64,000 bases of DNA from Pedobacter zeae (GTDB lineage Bacteria; Bacteroidota; Bacteroidia; Sphingobacteriales; Sphingobacteriaceae): positions 1 through 64,000 of the forward strand of contig NZ_JACIEF010000002.1 of NCBI RefSeq assembly GCF_014196715.1, given 5' to 3'. Within the stretch, counting starts at the first letter, position 1. Each line of letters begins with the position of its first letter. Under the pieces are notes generated by a model that worked only from the letters and a program-made list of their open reading frames with translations, searched no databases and was not told the origin of the DNA. The translations under genes were made by a program, and so were the position numbers. Shown here one piece after another: positions 1 to 8,842 of the stretch.

Positions 1-68
1 GAGAAGTTAAGCCCACCAGAGCCGATGGTACTGCGGTAACACGTGGGAGAGTAGGTCGGTGCCAGATC
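1..68 (+). rRNA. 5S ribosomal RNA, 3' part
   Basis: The first bases match the conserved 3' half of bacterial 5S rRNA: the GAGAAGTTAAGCCC loop segment, then the GATGGTACTGCGGTAACACG arm and the closing GGTGCCAGATCTT. The 5' half lies before the window, so an rRNA operon ends here. The exact 3' end is uncertain by a few bases. A strong terminator follows at once. Confidence 0.95.
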
Positions 69-75
69 TTAAAAG

Positions 76-107
76 AAACCCTTCGTCAGAGATGATGAAG
101 GGTTTTC
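76..107 (+). terminator. rRNA operon terminator
   Basis: A stem of about 13 pairs (AAACCCTTCGTCA with TGATGAAGGGTTT, one G-U pair) closes a GAGA tetraloop and runs into a T-rich stretch. It begins a few bases after the 5S rRNA and would end the rRNA transcript. Confidence 0.9.
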
Positions 108-110
108 TTG

Positions 111-692
111 TTTAAAGGCTTTTTGGCTAAAGACCAGAGCGGAAAGCTTAAAGACCAAAGCCTAAAGATTAAAGCAGGATACGGAACTTTGGCCCTTTTT
201 CCTTTCAGCAAGCTTTAAACCATTAAGAGGTTAAGGCTGTTTTAACTTGTTTGATTACAGAAAGTGCACTTAATAACTTAAATCCCTTAATGATAGCGTG
301 GTGGCGGTACTCCCGCAGATCATGCCGATATACCCCGAGGCCAGTTCCATCATCTCTTTTCCCTCTTACCTTCTTACGTCTTAACACCGTTGTATAATAG
401 CCCTGATGGGAGCGGCATCCCTTTTGGGTTAAAGAGAGTTGCTATCCCAGCAATGTTTCCCAAAAGGATAAAGCGCACAGCAGGAGGAAACCCCATCCAA
501 ATGCACAGGAAACTGCGCTCCGGATAACAAACTCATAACAGGCAATTCAATCATTATGGCTACTTAGCTTATAACAGATCCAACGGAGGAAATTGAAGGC
601 TAAACCGCCTGGCTTCTCCTGTTAAAAGATGTGAAATCTTTCATTCTGAAAGTAATAAAACCGTATTATTGTAGTATTACGTACTTAATGCT
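111..692. other. Intergenic region with a nested palindromic element
   Basis: No open frame here looks like a gene. The first part carries short imperfect repeats of the type AAAGACCAAAGCCTAAAG. The middle (398-526) holds the palindromic element listed separately. The last 100 bases should contain the promoter of the subtilase gene, but no clear TAnnTTTG box is visible; TATTATTG near 665 is the nearest match. Confidence 0.5.
398..526. repeat. Nested inverted-repeat intergenic element
   Basis: Two inverted repeats are nested. The outer arms are GGAGCG (409-414) and CGCTCC (516-521). The inner arms are CCTTTTGGG (420-428) and CCCAAAAGG (459-467). The opening TAGCCCTGATGGGAGCGG resembles a family of dispersed intergenic elements I recall from Bacteroidota genomes. 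That recollection was not checked against a database, and no second copy is in this window. Confidence 0.45.
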
Positions 693-2462
693 ATGATGAA
701 CGCTAACCTTAAGAAATTAAGTTTTCTTGTTTTTATTTTCTGCATAAACCTTAGCGCTTTTGCCCAGAGTAAAAATGTGCAGCTTCCTGCAAATTGGTTT
801 AATCTCGATTTGCTGGAGAATGGATATTTCGGCATCAGCACAGAAAAAGCTTACCGTGAACTATTAAAAGATAAAAAACCTAAACAAAATATTATTGTAG
901 CGGTAATTGATGGTGGCGTAGATACAGAACACCCCGATCTCAAACAGGTGTTATGGTCGAATAAAAAAGAAATCCCTGGAAATGGAATAGATGATGATGG
1001 TAATGGCTATATCGATGATATCCATGGATGGAATTTCATCGGCTCTAAAAAAGGGAACCTGGAATTCGATAACCTGGAACTGGTTAGGTTGCTAAGAATT
1101 TATAGGCCAAAATACCAGTCGACAACCAATTTAACGCCTTTAGATAGCACACAAAAAGAAGAATTTGCCTTATATAAGAAAATGGTTGGTGATTTCGGTA
1201 AGAAATACGAAGATGCCAGCAATACGTTTTCGGTACTGATCGCCATTAACAAAGTTTTAGATTCTGTTGCCAAAATCAATAAAAAAGAAATACCCACTTT
1301 AGCCGATATCGACCAGTATAAGGCTGATGATGAGACCGAAGAACAGGTGAAAACAATTATCAGGAAAGGGGCTAAAGAAGACGGCAGTTTCGAGAAATTT
1401 TATAAAAATATAAAGGAAGGGTACAAGCAATACGATGCAATGCTGAAATACAACTTAAACCCTAAATATGATATGCGTGCAGAACTGGTAGGAGACGATT
1501 ATAGCAATTCTTATCAAAAAGATTATGGGAATAATGATGTGAAAGGCCCGGACGCTTTTCACGGCACGCACGTATCGGGAATTATTGGTGCTGACAGAAC
1601 AAATTCTTTGGGTATTTTGGGTGTTGCCAATAATGTGCGTATTATGGCCATTAGGGTAGTGCCTACTGGTGATGAACGCGATAAGGACGTCGCTAATGGT
1701 ATTCGCTATGCTGTAGATAATGGCGCCAGGGTAATTAACATGAGTTTTGGTAAAAGTTATAAATGGGACAAGAAAGCTGTAGACTCAGCAGTTAAATATG
1801 CGGAACAAAAAGGAGTTTTATTGGTGCATGCTGCCGGTAACGACAACCAAAATAATGATGTAGAAGAGAATTATCCCAATAAATTTTTTGATTCTAAAGA
1901 AGCAGATGCATATAAAGCGGCACACAAAAAGCCCAGCAAACCCGATTTTACCCCTCCCATGCCTATGCCGCAAAACAATGGAATGGGCATGAGACCACCT
2001 TATGATCGGTCGGCATTGGTAAAGCCTGTACCCATTGATACTGTAAAATTTAATCTTCCGCATGCCAGTAACTGGATAGAAGTTGGCGCAAGTGCCTATA
2101 AAGATGATGATAACCTGAAGGCCGATTTTTCTAATTACGGCAAATACACCGTAGATGTTTTTGCCCCCGGATTTTTGATTAAATCGACAGTTCCCGGTAA
2201 TAAATATGAAGAAGCGGACGGAACCAGTATGGCTTCGCCTGTTGTTGCAGGCTTGGCGGCATTGATTTTAAGCTATTACCCGGATTTAAAACCTGCACAG
2301 GTTAGAGAGATCATTATGAAATCTGTTTCGAAAGTCGCACACAAGGTAAAGTACAAAAACGAAAAGGGTGAAAACGTCAGGGTACTTTTTAACGAAATAT
2401 GCGTGAGCGGAGGCATCGTTAATGCTTACAATGCCTTAAAATTGGCCGAAAATTACAAATAA
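693..2462 (+). CDS. Secreted subtilisin-like serine protease (S8 family)
   Basis: A 589-residue protease with a signal peptide (residues 1-25, ending SAFAQ), so it is exported across the inner membrane. The catalytic triad is visible: Asp73 in VAVIDGGVDTEHPDL, His290 in HGTHVSGI and Ser512 in GTSMASPVVAG. About 200 residues separate the Asp and His motifs, far more than in plain subtilisin. This is a lysine- and glutamate-rich insertion of unknown role, and such insertions are common in Bacteroidota S8 proteins. A Pro/Met-rich stretch near residue 425 precedes the Ser domain. Start is the first of two adjacent ATGs; the second works equally well. It stands alone, convergent with the sugar operon. 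Confidence 0.93.
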   Translation: MMNANLKKLSFLVFIFCINLSAFAQSKNVQLPANWFNLDLLENGYFGISTEKAYRELLKDKKPKQNIIVAVIDGGVDTEHPDLKQVLWSNKKEIPGNGIDDDGNGYIDDIHGWNFIGSKKGNLEFDNLELVRLLRIYRPKYQSTTNLTPLDSTQKEEFALYKKMVGDFGKKYEDASNTFSVLIAINKVLDSVAKINKKEIPTLADIDQYKADDETEEQVKTIIRKGAKEDGSFEKFYKNIKEGYKQYDAMLKYNLNPKYDMRAELVGDDYSNSYQKDYGNNDVKGPDAFHGTHVSGIIGADRTNSLGILGVANNVRIMAIRVVPTGDERDKDVANGIRYAVDNGARVINMSFGKSYKWDKKAVDSAVKYAEQKGVLLVHAAGNDNQNNDVEENYPNKFFDSKEADAYKAAHKKPSKPDFTPPMPMPQNNGMGMRPPYDRSALVKPVPIDTVKFNLPHASNWIEVGASAYKDDDNLKADFSNYGKYTVDVFAPGFLIKSTVPGNKYEEADGTSMASPVVAGLAALILSYYPDLKPAQVREIIMKSVSKVAHKVKYKNEKGENVRVLFNEICVSGGIVNAYNALKLAENYK

Positions 2463-2593
2463 GCCTTTAAGTCAGTACAGCTTATCCAGGTCTGTTCCCG
2501 TGCTTCGCTATCCAGATGAAAATCGGGACCGCTTCGCCCGGGGCTAAATACCCTGGTAACTAGCCTAAACGCAAAAAATTACCTTAATAAGAA

Positions 2594-3373
2594 CTATTGG
2601 GCCAGGTTTTTAATAAACGCTTGAAAGGTACCGAATGGATAATTTTTGCGTTTCATCCAGGCGATGAGCAGTTCCATACGTTCGATCATTTTTATACCTG
2701 TATTCTTCCTTACATAAGCCGGGAAACCAAAACGTTCGAAATCATTTAAATCGGTAAATTCCCATGGGTGAAAATAGATGTTCAGGTACTTATCTTTTTT
2801 ATAGGTCCAGCTGGCGAGTGTTTTATAAATACTTAGAGGTAAATTATGAAATGATAGCCAAAATAAGGGAAACCTCACAACCGGACTTACCGAAGCGGGA
2901 ATCTGCAATACGTTGTCTTTAATAAAATGTGTTCGCGAAATATTAAAGTTATTATAGCGCCCTGGTAAGTAAGTCGGGTTGATGGAAGTATTATAGGCAT
3001 ATCCGGCCTTTTCAATCTCTTTTTCATCAACAGGCATCATTCTGGCCATACGGTAACCTGTAATTTCTTTCCCTGAAAGTTCTTGGAGCTTTAGTTTTGA
3101 CTGGAGCAAATGTTCGGGTTTAAAATCGGAATGGTAATAACCATGCGAAGCGAGCTCGTGCCCTGTTTCAGTAATCCGTTTAATCAGGTCGGGAATATTT
3201 TCAGCAAAAGTAACAGTACAAAAAAAAGTAGCCTTTATTTCGTATTTATCTAAAATATCTAAAATGGCAATTGTACCTGCTCTCGAAATGGCAATCTGAT
3301 CTTCGAAAGAAATATCTTTTCCATATTCGAAAGGCATATCAAACTCTTCGATATCAAAACTGAGCAGTACCAT
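2594..3373 (-). CDS. Polysaccharide deacetylase (NodB-fold) family protein
   Basis: A 259-residue NodB-homology protein expected to remove N-acetyl groups from a surface glycan. The metal triad is visible: Asp7 in FDIEEFD, and His77 and His81 in SHGYYH. A histidine in YFHPWEF near the C-terminal end fits the last catalytic motif. No signal peptide or membrane segment is seen, so it probably acts on the cytoplasmic side on a lipid-linked or precursor sugar. It is the last gene of a three-gene operon, starting one base after the stop of the GT2 gene. The substrate cannot be read from the sequence. Confidence 0.88.
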   Translation of the reverse strand: MVLLSFDIEEFDMPFEYGKDISFEDQIAISRAGTIAILDILDKYEIKATFFCTVTFAENIPDLIKRITETGHELASHGYYHSDFKPEHLLQSKLKLQELSGKEITGYRMARMMPVDEKEIEKAGYAYNTSINPTYLPGRYNNFNISRTHFIKDNVLQIPASVSPVVRFPLFWLSFHNLPLSIYKTLASWTYKKDKYLNIYFHPWEFTDLNDFERFGFPAYVRKNTGIKMIERMELLIAWMKRKNYPFGTFQAFIKNLAQ

Positions 3374-3374
3374 T

Positions 3375-4307
3375 TTATTTTTGTTGAATATTAGTTGAAC
3401 GGATAATATAATTAGGGCGGTTTTTAGTCTGCATAAACATCTTACCTACATAGATACCTATTATACCCAGAATAATGAGCTGTAAGCCCCCAAAAAAGAC
3501 AATGGTCATAATTACCGATGCCCAGCCAGAAACCTCGACATGATTTACAAAGGCATAAATAATGTATGGAATATACAGTACTGATGCAAATGAAAGAATG
3601 AACCCCAGGTAAACCGCAGAGTAGAGTGGTTTTATGCTAAAAGAAGTTACACCATGCAAGGCCAGCCTGAACATTTTTTTTAAAGTGTATTTGCTCTGGC
3701 CTGAGAAACGCGCCGCAGGATTGTAGCGAATAGCAAACTGCTTAAAACCAAGCCATTTTACCAAACCGCGTAAAAATGGTTCATTTTCATGGAAATTTCT
3801 GAAAACACTCACCACTTTTTGATCAAGTAAACGGAAATCGGCTGCTCCTGCCTCCAAATCGATATCAGATAACCAGTTTAAGGTTTTGTAGAATAAGTTT
3901 GATGAGCTTCTTTTCCCTTTTGATAAATTTTTATCTTCTTCCCTGATGGTGTATACCACTTCGAAACCTTCCTGCCATTTTTTTAACATTTCGGGAATCA
4001 ATTCAGGAGGATGTTGCATATCGCAGTCCATGGAAATTACACAATCCCCAAAGGCATGGTCCATACCCGCCTTAACAGCCAGCTGGTGACCAAAGTTCTT
4101 GGAAAACTCGAGGAAAAATATATTATCTGCTGTTGAAGCGTAATCCTTTATTTTTTCGAGCGTATGATCGGCACTCCCATCATCCACCAGTATAATTTCA
4201 TAATTATAATCAATGGCCGAAAAAACCTTTTTTATACTTTCGGCTATTACAAAAATATTATCGGCTTCGTTGTAAGCAGGGATTACTATAGAAACTAATT
4301 TATTCAT
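3375..4307 (-). CDS. Family 2 glycosyltransferase, polyprenyl-phosphate sugar synthase type
   Basis: A 310-residue GT2 enzyme of the dolichol-phosphate-mannose synthase/GtrB type. It is expected to charge a lipid carrier with a sugar from a nucleotide donor. The N-terminal GT-A domain shows the VIPAYNEADNI start, the VDDGS motif (Asp42-Asp43) and the metal-binding MDCDMQHPPE (Asp94, Asp96). Two hydrophobic segments near residues 230-258 and 262-290 anchor it in the inner membrane, as in GtrB. It overlaps the upstream GT87 gene by four bases (ATGA) and lies one base from the deacetylase, so the three are probably translationally coupled. Confidence 0.92.
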   Translation of the reverse strand: MNKLVSIVIPAYNEADNIFVIAESIKKVFSAIDYNYEIILVDDGSADHTLEKIKDYASTADNIFFLEFSKNFGHQLAVKAGMDHAFGDCVISMDCDMQHPPELIPEMLKKWQEGFEVVYTIREEDKNLSKGKRSSSNLFYKTLNWLSDIDLEAGAADFRLLDQKVVSVFRNFHENEPFLRGLVKWLGFKQFAIRYNPAARFSGQSKYTLKKMFRLALHGVTSFSIKPLYSAVYLGFILSFASVLYIPYIIYAFVNHVEVSGWASVIMTIVFFGGLQLIILGIIGIYVGKMFMQTKNRPNYIIRSTNIQQK

Positions 4308-5530
4308 TTATCGGTAATCAGATAAGATTCAAAATCTTCTTTCATCATTTGATAAATTATAGTTAGCCAAATGATAACGCAAGGTAGGGCTTTAAGCGAA
4401 TATAGACGAATAAATTCTTTAACCGGCCTCGGAAAAATATCGGTTGGTGAAAGGCTGGTTAATATAAAAGCAAATGCAAACAAGGCAATTACCCAGCTTT
4501 TTTTAGGATTCTGCTGCACCATAAACCAGATTGCAACACCTGCAAAGGCAATAATGTAGGTCGGCGATTCTGATCCGCTGCTAAATATAACCGTAAAAAT
4601 AAGGGTCGATGCCAATAACATTAATCTGAAGCCAATATGTTTATACTGGTTAATCCGTAGGTAAGGTAAACCAAACAGGACAAGGCCAACTAATAAAAAT
4701 GGAGCATTTGGGAGGTTGATATTTCCTGTTGTTCTTCTTACCATTCCCATTAAGGAAATATCCTGGAATGAAGTTAGTGATGCATTCAGGTCATTTTTAT
4801 GGGCAAGTGAATGATACCAGTCTGCATAAGATTGGACCACGAAGGCCGGTGATGAAATTGCCATTGGCAGGACAAATAATACCAAAAATGCCATAAAGCA
4901 GCCTGCTATAAACTTAAACTTATTCCGGGTAAAGAAGAAAAATGCCAACCCCACAATCCCATAAAGTTTAACCAATGTGCCAAAGGCAATAAAAAAAGCA
5001 GATTGTACTTCTTTCTTTTTAACCAGGTAGGAGAAACTTAGCAAGATTAATCCGGTTAGGGCAATATTAAATTGAAAACTGAACAGCGCGGTTAATGCTT
5101 CGTGCGCACAGATCCAGGCAATTACTGCCCGTTTGTTAAGTGATATGGGGAGGCTGTAAATTCCCAAAAGCAATATCAGTACATTGGCAATGTTCCAAAG
5201 TATGCAGCCCAGGCCATCAGGTAATAGGGCAAAAGGTGCTATAAAAATTGAAAATACCGGGCCATAGTGGTTACTGTCCTGGTATTCGGGATAATTGTTG
5301 TATAAATTCTGCAGGTCGACAGTGTGCCAGTAAACGTATTTGAATATCAGGTAATTGTTATACGTGTGATGATGGTACTGTTTAAAGCCTGCAACTATGG
5401 CCAGCAGGAGATAAATGGCAATAAGGCATTCCTTTTTTAATAGAAATGATGAAAGTTTATTAAAATTAGCGTTTTTTAAGCGGTTCATGACAATTAGTGT
5501 TGCAATATAACCATTTATAACAGCTTGCAT
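4304..5530 (-). CDS. GT87-type polytopic glycosyltransferase (DUF2029)
   Basis: A 408-residue protein with about ten hydrophobic segments, resembling GT87/DUF2029 membrane mannosyltransferases that use a lipid-phosphate sugar donor. The conserved early acidic region is present around the LQNLYNNYPEYQDSNHYGP segment in the first large external loop. Paired with a lipid-phosphate sugar synthase, it fits as the acceptor enzyme of the same pathway. I chose the ATG at 5530; a TTG lies just before it and another ATG at 5488 is possible. It is the first gene of the operon and overlaps the GT2 gene by four bases. Confidence 0.8.
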   Translation of the reverse strand: MQAVINGYIATLIVMNRLKNANFNKLSSFLLKKECLIAIYLLLAIVAGFKQYHHHTYNNYLIFKYVYWHTVDLQNLYNNYPEYQDSNHYGPVFSIFIAPFALLPDGLGCILWNIANVLILLLGIYSLPISLNKRAVIAWICAHEALTALFSFQFNIALTGLILLSFSYLVKKKEVQSAFFIAFGTLVKLYGIVGLAFFFFTRNKFKFIAGCFMAFLVLFVLPMAISSPAFVVQSYADWYHSLAHKNDLNASLTSFQDISLMGMVRRTTGNINLPNAPFLLVGLVLFGLPYLRINQYKHIGFRLMLLASTLIFTVIFSSGSESPTYIIAFAGVAIWFMVQQNPKKSWVIALFAFAFILTSLSPTDIFPRPVKEFIRLYSLKALPCVIIWLTIIYQMMKEDFESYLITDK

Positions 5531-5630
5531 CAATAGGCTATTCTTTTACAGCTTATTTTGCTGCTAAAATACAGATCGAAGCTTGGTTAAAGTTTATAGG
5601 TTAAATTTCTTGCATTTAACGGCAGCTTAA

Positions 5631-5660
5631 TTTGAAATTAATACGGGCGATCTACCTTTG
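5631..5660 (+). promoter_or_regulatory. Bacteroidota-type promoter, TTTG-N18-TACCTTTG
   Basis: TTTG at 5631-5634 and TACCTTTG at 5653-5660 are separated by 18 bases. This matches the known Bacteroidota sigma-A consensus (-33 TTTG, -7 TAnnTTTG). Transcription would start near 5666 and run to the hairpin at 5706-5734. No gene lies immediately downstream on this strand. Confidence 0.6.
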
Positions 5661-5665
5661 AGGCA

Positions 5666-5737
5666 TAAATATTTGGTTAGTATTTATAAGGTTTAGTTGA
5701 TTAGTAAAAACCACGATGAAGCATCGTGGTTTTTGTG
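5666..5737 (+). ncRNA. Candidate small RNA of about 70 nt
   Basis: Between the promoter match and a strong terminator lies about 70 nt without a convincing reading frame. It starts with a 7-pair stem (ATAAATA with TATTTAT, about 5665-5687) and ends in a 13-pair hairpin followed by a T-rich stretch. A promoter, a short structured body and an intrinsic terminator make a complete transcription unit. No known RNA family is recognised. The alternative is that the hairpin only terminates the minus-strand GH51 transcript and the promoter match is chance. Confidence 0.4.
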
Positions 5738-5738
5738 T
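5706..5738. terminator. Bidirectional terminator
   Basis: A 13-pair perfect stem, AAAAACCACGATG (5706-5718) with CATCGTGGTTTTT (5722-5734), closes an AAG loop. It has T-rich flanks in both directions. On the minus strand it lies 115 bases after the GH51 stop; on the plus strand it would end the small-RNA candidate. Confidence 0.85.
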
Positions 5739-5848
5739 TTTATCTCGATCCCGTTTTACCTGAACTACTGCAGATAGAATTTTTAAGACGATTGATAGGA
5801 TTAAGAAAAGTTAAAACCCCTTATTCTTCAATATTCGATTGAGTGAAA

Positions 5849-8425
5849 CTACTTTGCCTTAAATCTTAAAACGGTAAAAGAATAGGCGGGTAGCTCAAGC
5901 TTTCTGGTGGCATCGGTACTGATTGTTGTGGTAACCGGAACAGCTTTTTTATCGGCTGGATTACCTGTAAGTACAGTTTTAACCGTGTTTTTTCCGAGCT
6001 GTTGCTGATTGAAATCGAGCGAAGTATTGACACTAACAGGAAGAAGGTTAACTAATTTAACCATTAAATCTCCCGTTTTAGCATCTTTTACCATCGAACA
6101 GGCAATTCGCTTGTGTACGCTTTCCTGGTTGGAAGAAAGGGCCACGGTTGATGGAATGTATACCTCTCCGGCATTCTGTCCGTATAATTGTTGTACGAAA
6201 TAACCTATTGTGGGTTTTACTTCAGTATTGTTAAAATAAATCAGATCAGGATCCCATTGTGTATGCCCTTCTTTAGCTATAAGCGGGGCATAAGAAGCCA
6301 TACTTACCACATCGCCGTTACGCTCAAGTGAAATAAGGTACAATGCTTCAGCAAGGGAGGTTTCCAGGTTGGTTCTATTGCCGCCCGGTAAACTTGCAGC
6401 ATATTCGCCCAGGTATACTTTCGATTTAGACCGGTCGTAACTGTCGTAAAAATTTTGGTTATTGATAAACCAGCCCGGCGATTGGTAATAGTGTTCGTCG
6501 ATAATGGGAACGTTAAGAGTTGATGCGATTTGCCAGCCGGCTTCATAATCCGTTCCTTCAAAAAACGGACCTGCCGTACCAATAACCGTAATTTCGGGAT
6601 GTGATTTTTTCAGGGCCTTATAGATCATGGTAAACCGTTCGGCAAATACTTCGGTAATCTGATCTTCGTTGCCAATACCTATATACTTGAGGTTAAAGGG
6701 TTTTGGGTGGCCTGCTTCAGCACGTTTCTTTCCCCACTCGGTTTTTACATCGCCATTGGCATATTCTATCAAATCTACTATATCGTGTATATACTGGCCC
6801 ATTTCGCTCATGGGGATACCACCCTGTTGACCACCGCCACCTGTGGCCGAATTTTGGCAGGGTACACCAGCAGCTATTACCGGAACGGGTGCAGCGCCAA
6901 TGTCTTCGCAGAACTGAAAATACTCGTAATAACCTAGCCCCATGGTTTGATGATACCCCCAAAGGTTTCGGTCTGGTTTGCGTGCAGCTAAGGGGCCTAT
7001 TGAGTTTTTCCATTTATAGATGTTGGCAATACCATCGCCATGGGCAAGGCAACCTCCCGGAAAACGTACAAAACGTGGGTGTATATCCCCGATCGTTTGT
7101 GCCAGATCGGCCCTTAACCCGTTTTTTCGGCCTTTAAATGTGTTTTTCGGAAATAACGAAACCATATCAATTGCCATACGGCCAGGATTGCCCATCACGA
7201 TTTCGAGTTTTGCATCGGCCGCATCTGCAGAAGATACCAAAGTTAAAGCTGCTGTTTTCCAGGTACTGGAAGTGATGTTTAAAGTTGATTTAGCCAAAAT
7301 TCCCTGTTGATCACTTACCAGCCTTACTTCAAGGTTCATTTTTTTTGTATTCAATAATTTTGCCGATAACGAAAAATCATAAGTTTCTCCCTTTTTTACA
7401 GCTATTCCATCAAAGCCAGTATTAAGAATGGATGCCCCGGCATGTGGGATATCTAAAACAGCATAATGCGGATTATTGGGATGAATGGGTGAAACCGAAT
7501 CTATTTTCAGGGTAGCGCGTTCACCCTTAAGTAACCAGGCATAATGGCTGTTCCAGTTTGGATCATGGTATTCTTTATCGCGGGGATGATATTCAAAATC
7601 CCGGTTTTGGATCAGTTCGGCATAAAGGCCGCCATCGGCGGCATAATTTAAATCTTCGAAAAATATACCGGTTAGCATATTGCTGATCGGTTTTGCTTTA
7701 TCCGGTTGGAAAGTTATTCTGGCTTCCACATTTTTAAGCCCTGCGAAACGCTGTGCGTCATCTTTAGTGGTTTCACTATCCTGTTTTCTTTTATAATCTT
7801 TTAATTCGTAGGCTTTTTTTAAACCCAAAATAACTTTCCATGATAAACGGTGCATCTGCCCATTAACTGCATGGGGGATATTAACGGTTGTACTGCCATT
7901 GAGATAAGTTGAAGCAGGTACTTCTTTTACAGCACCGTAATGGATTAAATCTTTGGTTTTGGTCTGGAAATATTTTCCATTCGCATCTGTATAGGTTACC
8001 GTATATTCATCAAGGCTGGCATCATAATTTATCACCGGACGCAACACATTTTTACCCTGATTAACATAAGGATAGTTTTGCGGACTCCAGCTTACAAGAT
8101 CTTTTGAGCTTGAGGTAGCAAACTGTAATGTACGGTCGTTCAGGCTCCAAATACATACCCAAAGGCCATTTTTACCCCGGATAAGAAAAGGAGTGATCAT
8201 TTTTTTTTCGCTACCCCACCGGCTGTAATCGCTTTTCAGATAGGTATAATCGTTTCCTACGGGTGTCCAGTTCTGTTTGTCTAAACTCCATGCAAATCGA
8301 AGTCCGTTTACGTTATAAGCAAATAGATAAGCAGAATCGGGCTCATTGGTTATTTTTTTATTGATGGCATATACATTTGCTGCCACTAAGATCAGTACTG
8401 CAAGAAGCCAAAATTTTGTATTCAT
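5849..8425 (-). CDS. Secreted GH51 alpha-L-arabinofuranosidase with N-terminal GH43-like domain
   Basis: An 858-residue exported enzyme (signal peptide about residues 1-20) expected to release arabinose from arabinan or arabinoxylan side chains. Residues about 25-195 look like part of a five-bladed GH43-type propeller (repeated W-S-D and Y-D-A-S-L-D motifs) and probably no longer act as an enzyme alone. A carbohydrate-binding-like beta domain (about 270-440) follows, then the GH51 barrel with FVRFPGGCLAHG. The acid/base is Glu587 in IGIGNED and the nucleophile Glu674 in YLGEYAAS. The C-terminal beta domain ends at 858. The GH43-like/GH51 fusion is longer than usual GH51 enzymes (about 500-660 residues). 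Confidence 0.9.
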   Translation of the reverse strand: MNTKFWLLAVLILVAANVYAINKKITNEPDSAYLFAYNVNGLRFAWSLDKQNWTPVGNDYTYLKSDYSRWGSEKKMITPFLIRGKNGLWVCIWSLNDRTLQFATSSSKDLVSWSPQNYPYVNQGKNVLRPVINYDASLDEYTVTYTDANGKYFQTKTKDLIHYGAVKEVPASTYLNGSTTVNIPHAVNGQMHRLSWKVILGLKKAYELKDYKRKQDSETTKDDAQRFAGLKNVEARITFQPDKAKPISNMLTGIFFEDLNYAADGGLYAELIQNRDFEYHPRDKEYHDPNWNSHYAWLLKGERATLKIDSVSPIHPNNPHYAVLDIPHAGASILNTGFDGIAVKKGETYDFSLSAKLLNTKKMNLEVRLVSDQQGILAKSTLNITSSTWKTAALTLVSSADAADAKLEIVMGNPGRMAIDMVSLFPKNTFKGRKNGLRADLAQTIGDIHPRFVRFPGGCLAHGDGIANIYKWKNSIGPLAARKPDRNLWGYHQTMGLGYYEYFQFCEDIGAAPVPVIAAGVPCQNSATGGGGQQGGIPMSEMGQYIHDIVDLIEYANGDVKTEWGKKRAEAGHPKPFNLKYIGIGNEDQITEVFAERFTMIYKALKKSHPEITVIGTAGPFFEGTDYEAGWQIASTLNVPIIDEHYYQSPGWFINNQNFYDSYDRSKSKVYLGEYAASLPGGNRTNLETSLAEALYLISLERNGDVVSMASYAPLIAKEGHTQWDPDLIYFNNTEVKPTIGYFVQQLYGQNAGEVYIPSTVALSSNQESVHKRIACSMVKDAKTGDLMVKLVNLLPVSVNTSLDFNQQQLGKNTVKTVLTGNPADKKAVPVTTTISTDATRKLELPAYSFTVLRFKAK

Positions 8426-8555
8426 TTTCTATTAAAATTTAATCGTTAAATTCCTTTGATTGGCCAGTTATTAATGAGGAGAATTCCTTCGAAATACATA
8501 AGCAACAAAAGCATGCGGGTGTGTAAGATGTCGTCATTAGAGTTCCATTTTTTGG

Positions 8556-8609
8556 TTAGAATTTTTTTCTAATTTAAATAATAATCGTTGTAATGACGAT
8601 TATTATTTA
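8556..8609. promoter_or_regulatory. Two tandem AT-rich palindromes
   Basis: TTAGAA-N5-TTCTAA (8556-8572) is followed at once by a 12-pair perfect inverted repeat, AAATAATAATCG (8576-8587) with CGATTATTATTT (8597-8608). They sit between divergent GH51 and kdp genes, where a shared operator would be expected. The second could also be a hairpin in a leader RNA. Confidence 0.4.
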
Positions 8610-8772
8610 TGTTACTTATACTCAGCCTTAAATAGGTAGTCATGTTTATGGATCAGCTGTACCAAATCCCCTTTATTTAACCTTACAAAATTTATGAATT
8701 TGTCGGCATGGCTGGTCAAACGGATGCTTATTGTAGAAGCGTTGTACCAGGAAACAGCATAAAGAGCCCTTG

Positions 8773-8842
8773 CAAATTGGATAGCACACTATTGCAAATG
8801 CCAATTTGAAAAAAACCTTTCCAAAATGGAAGGGTTTTTTTC
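8773..8842 (+). promoter_or_regulatory. Structured leader with terminator upstream of kdp
   Basis: CAAATTGG (8773-8780) can pair with CCAATTTG (8801-8808). The next base starts an intrinsic terminator (8809-8823 with 8827-8841, 15 pairs including one G-U, then T7). Being 120 bases before the kdp genes on the same strand, it could be a terminating leader or riboswitch-like control. I do not recognise an aptamer: the hallmarks of the c-di-AMP (ydaO) riboswitch that controls potassium transport elsewhere are not present. Confidence 0.4.

Larger units (their letters stand above)
5531..5848. other. Intergenic region holding a short-RNA candidate
   Basis: No protein gene is visible. It separates the GT87 operon from the GH51 gene, both on the minus strand. 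It contains a complete plus-strand promoter match, a stem and a two-way terminator, described in separate entries. Confidence 0.6.

Noticed and set aside
6703-7137. Plus-strand open frame of 144 codons inside the GH51 gene
   Set aside because: Antisense to the catalytic domain and odd in composition; no known motif.
8640-8842. c-di-AMP (ydaO) riboswitch before kdp
   Set aside because: The position would fit, but the conserved sequence blocks of that riboswitch are not present.
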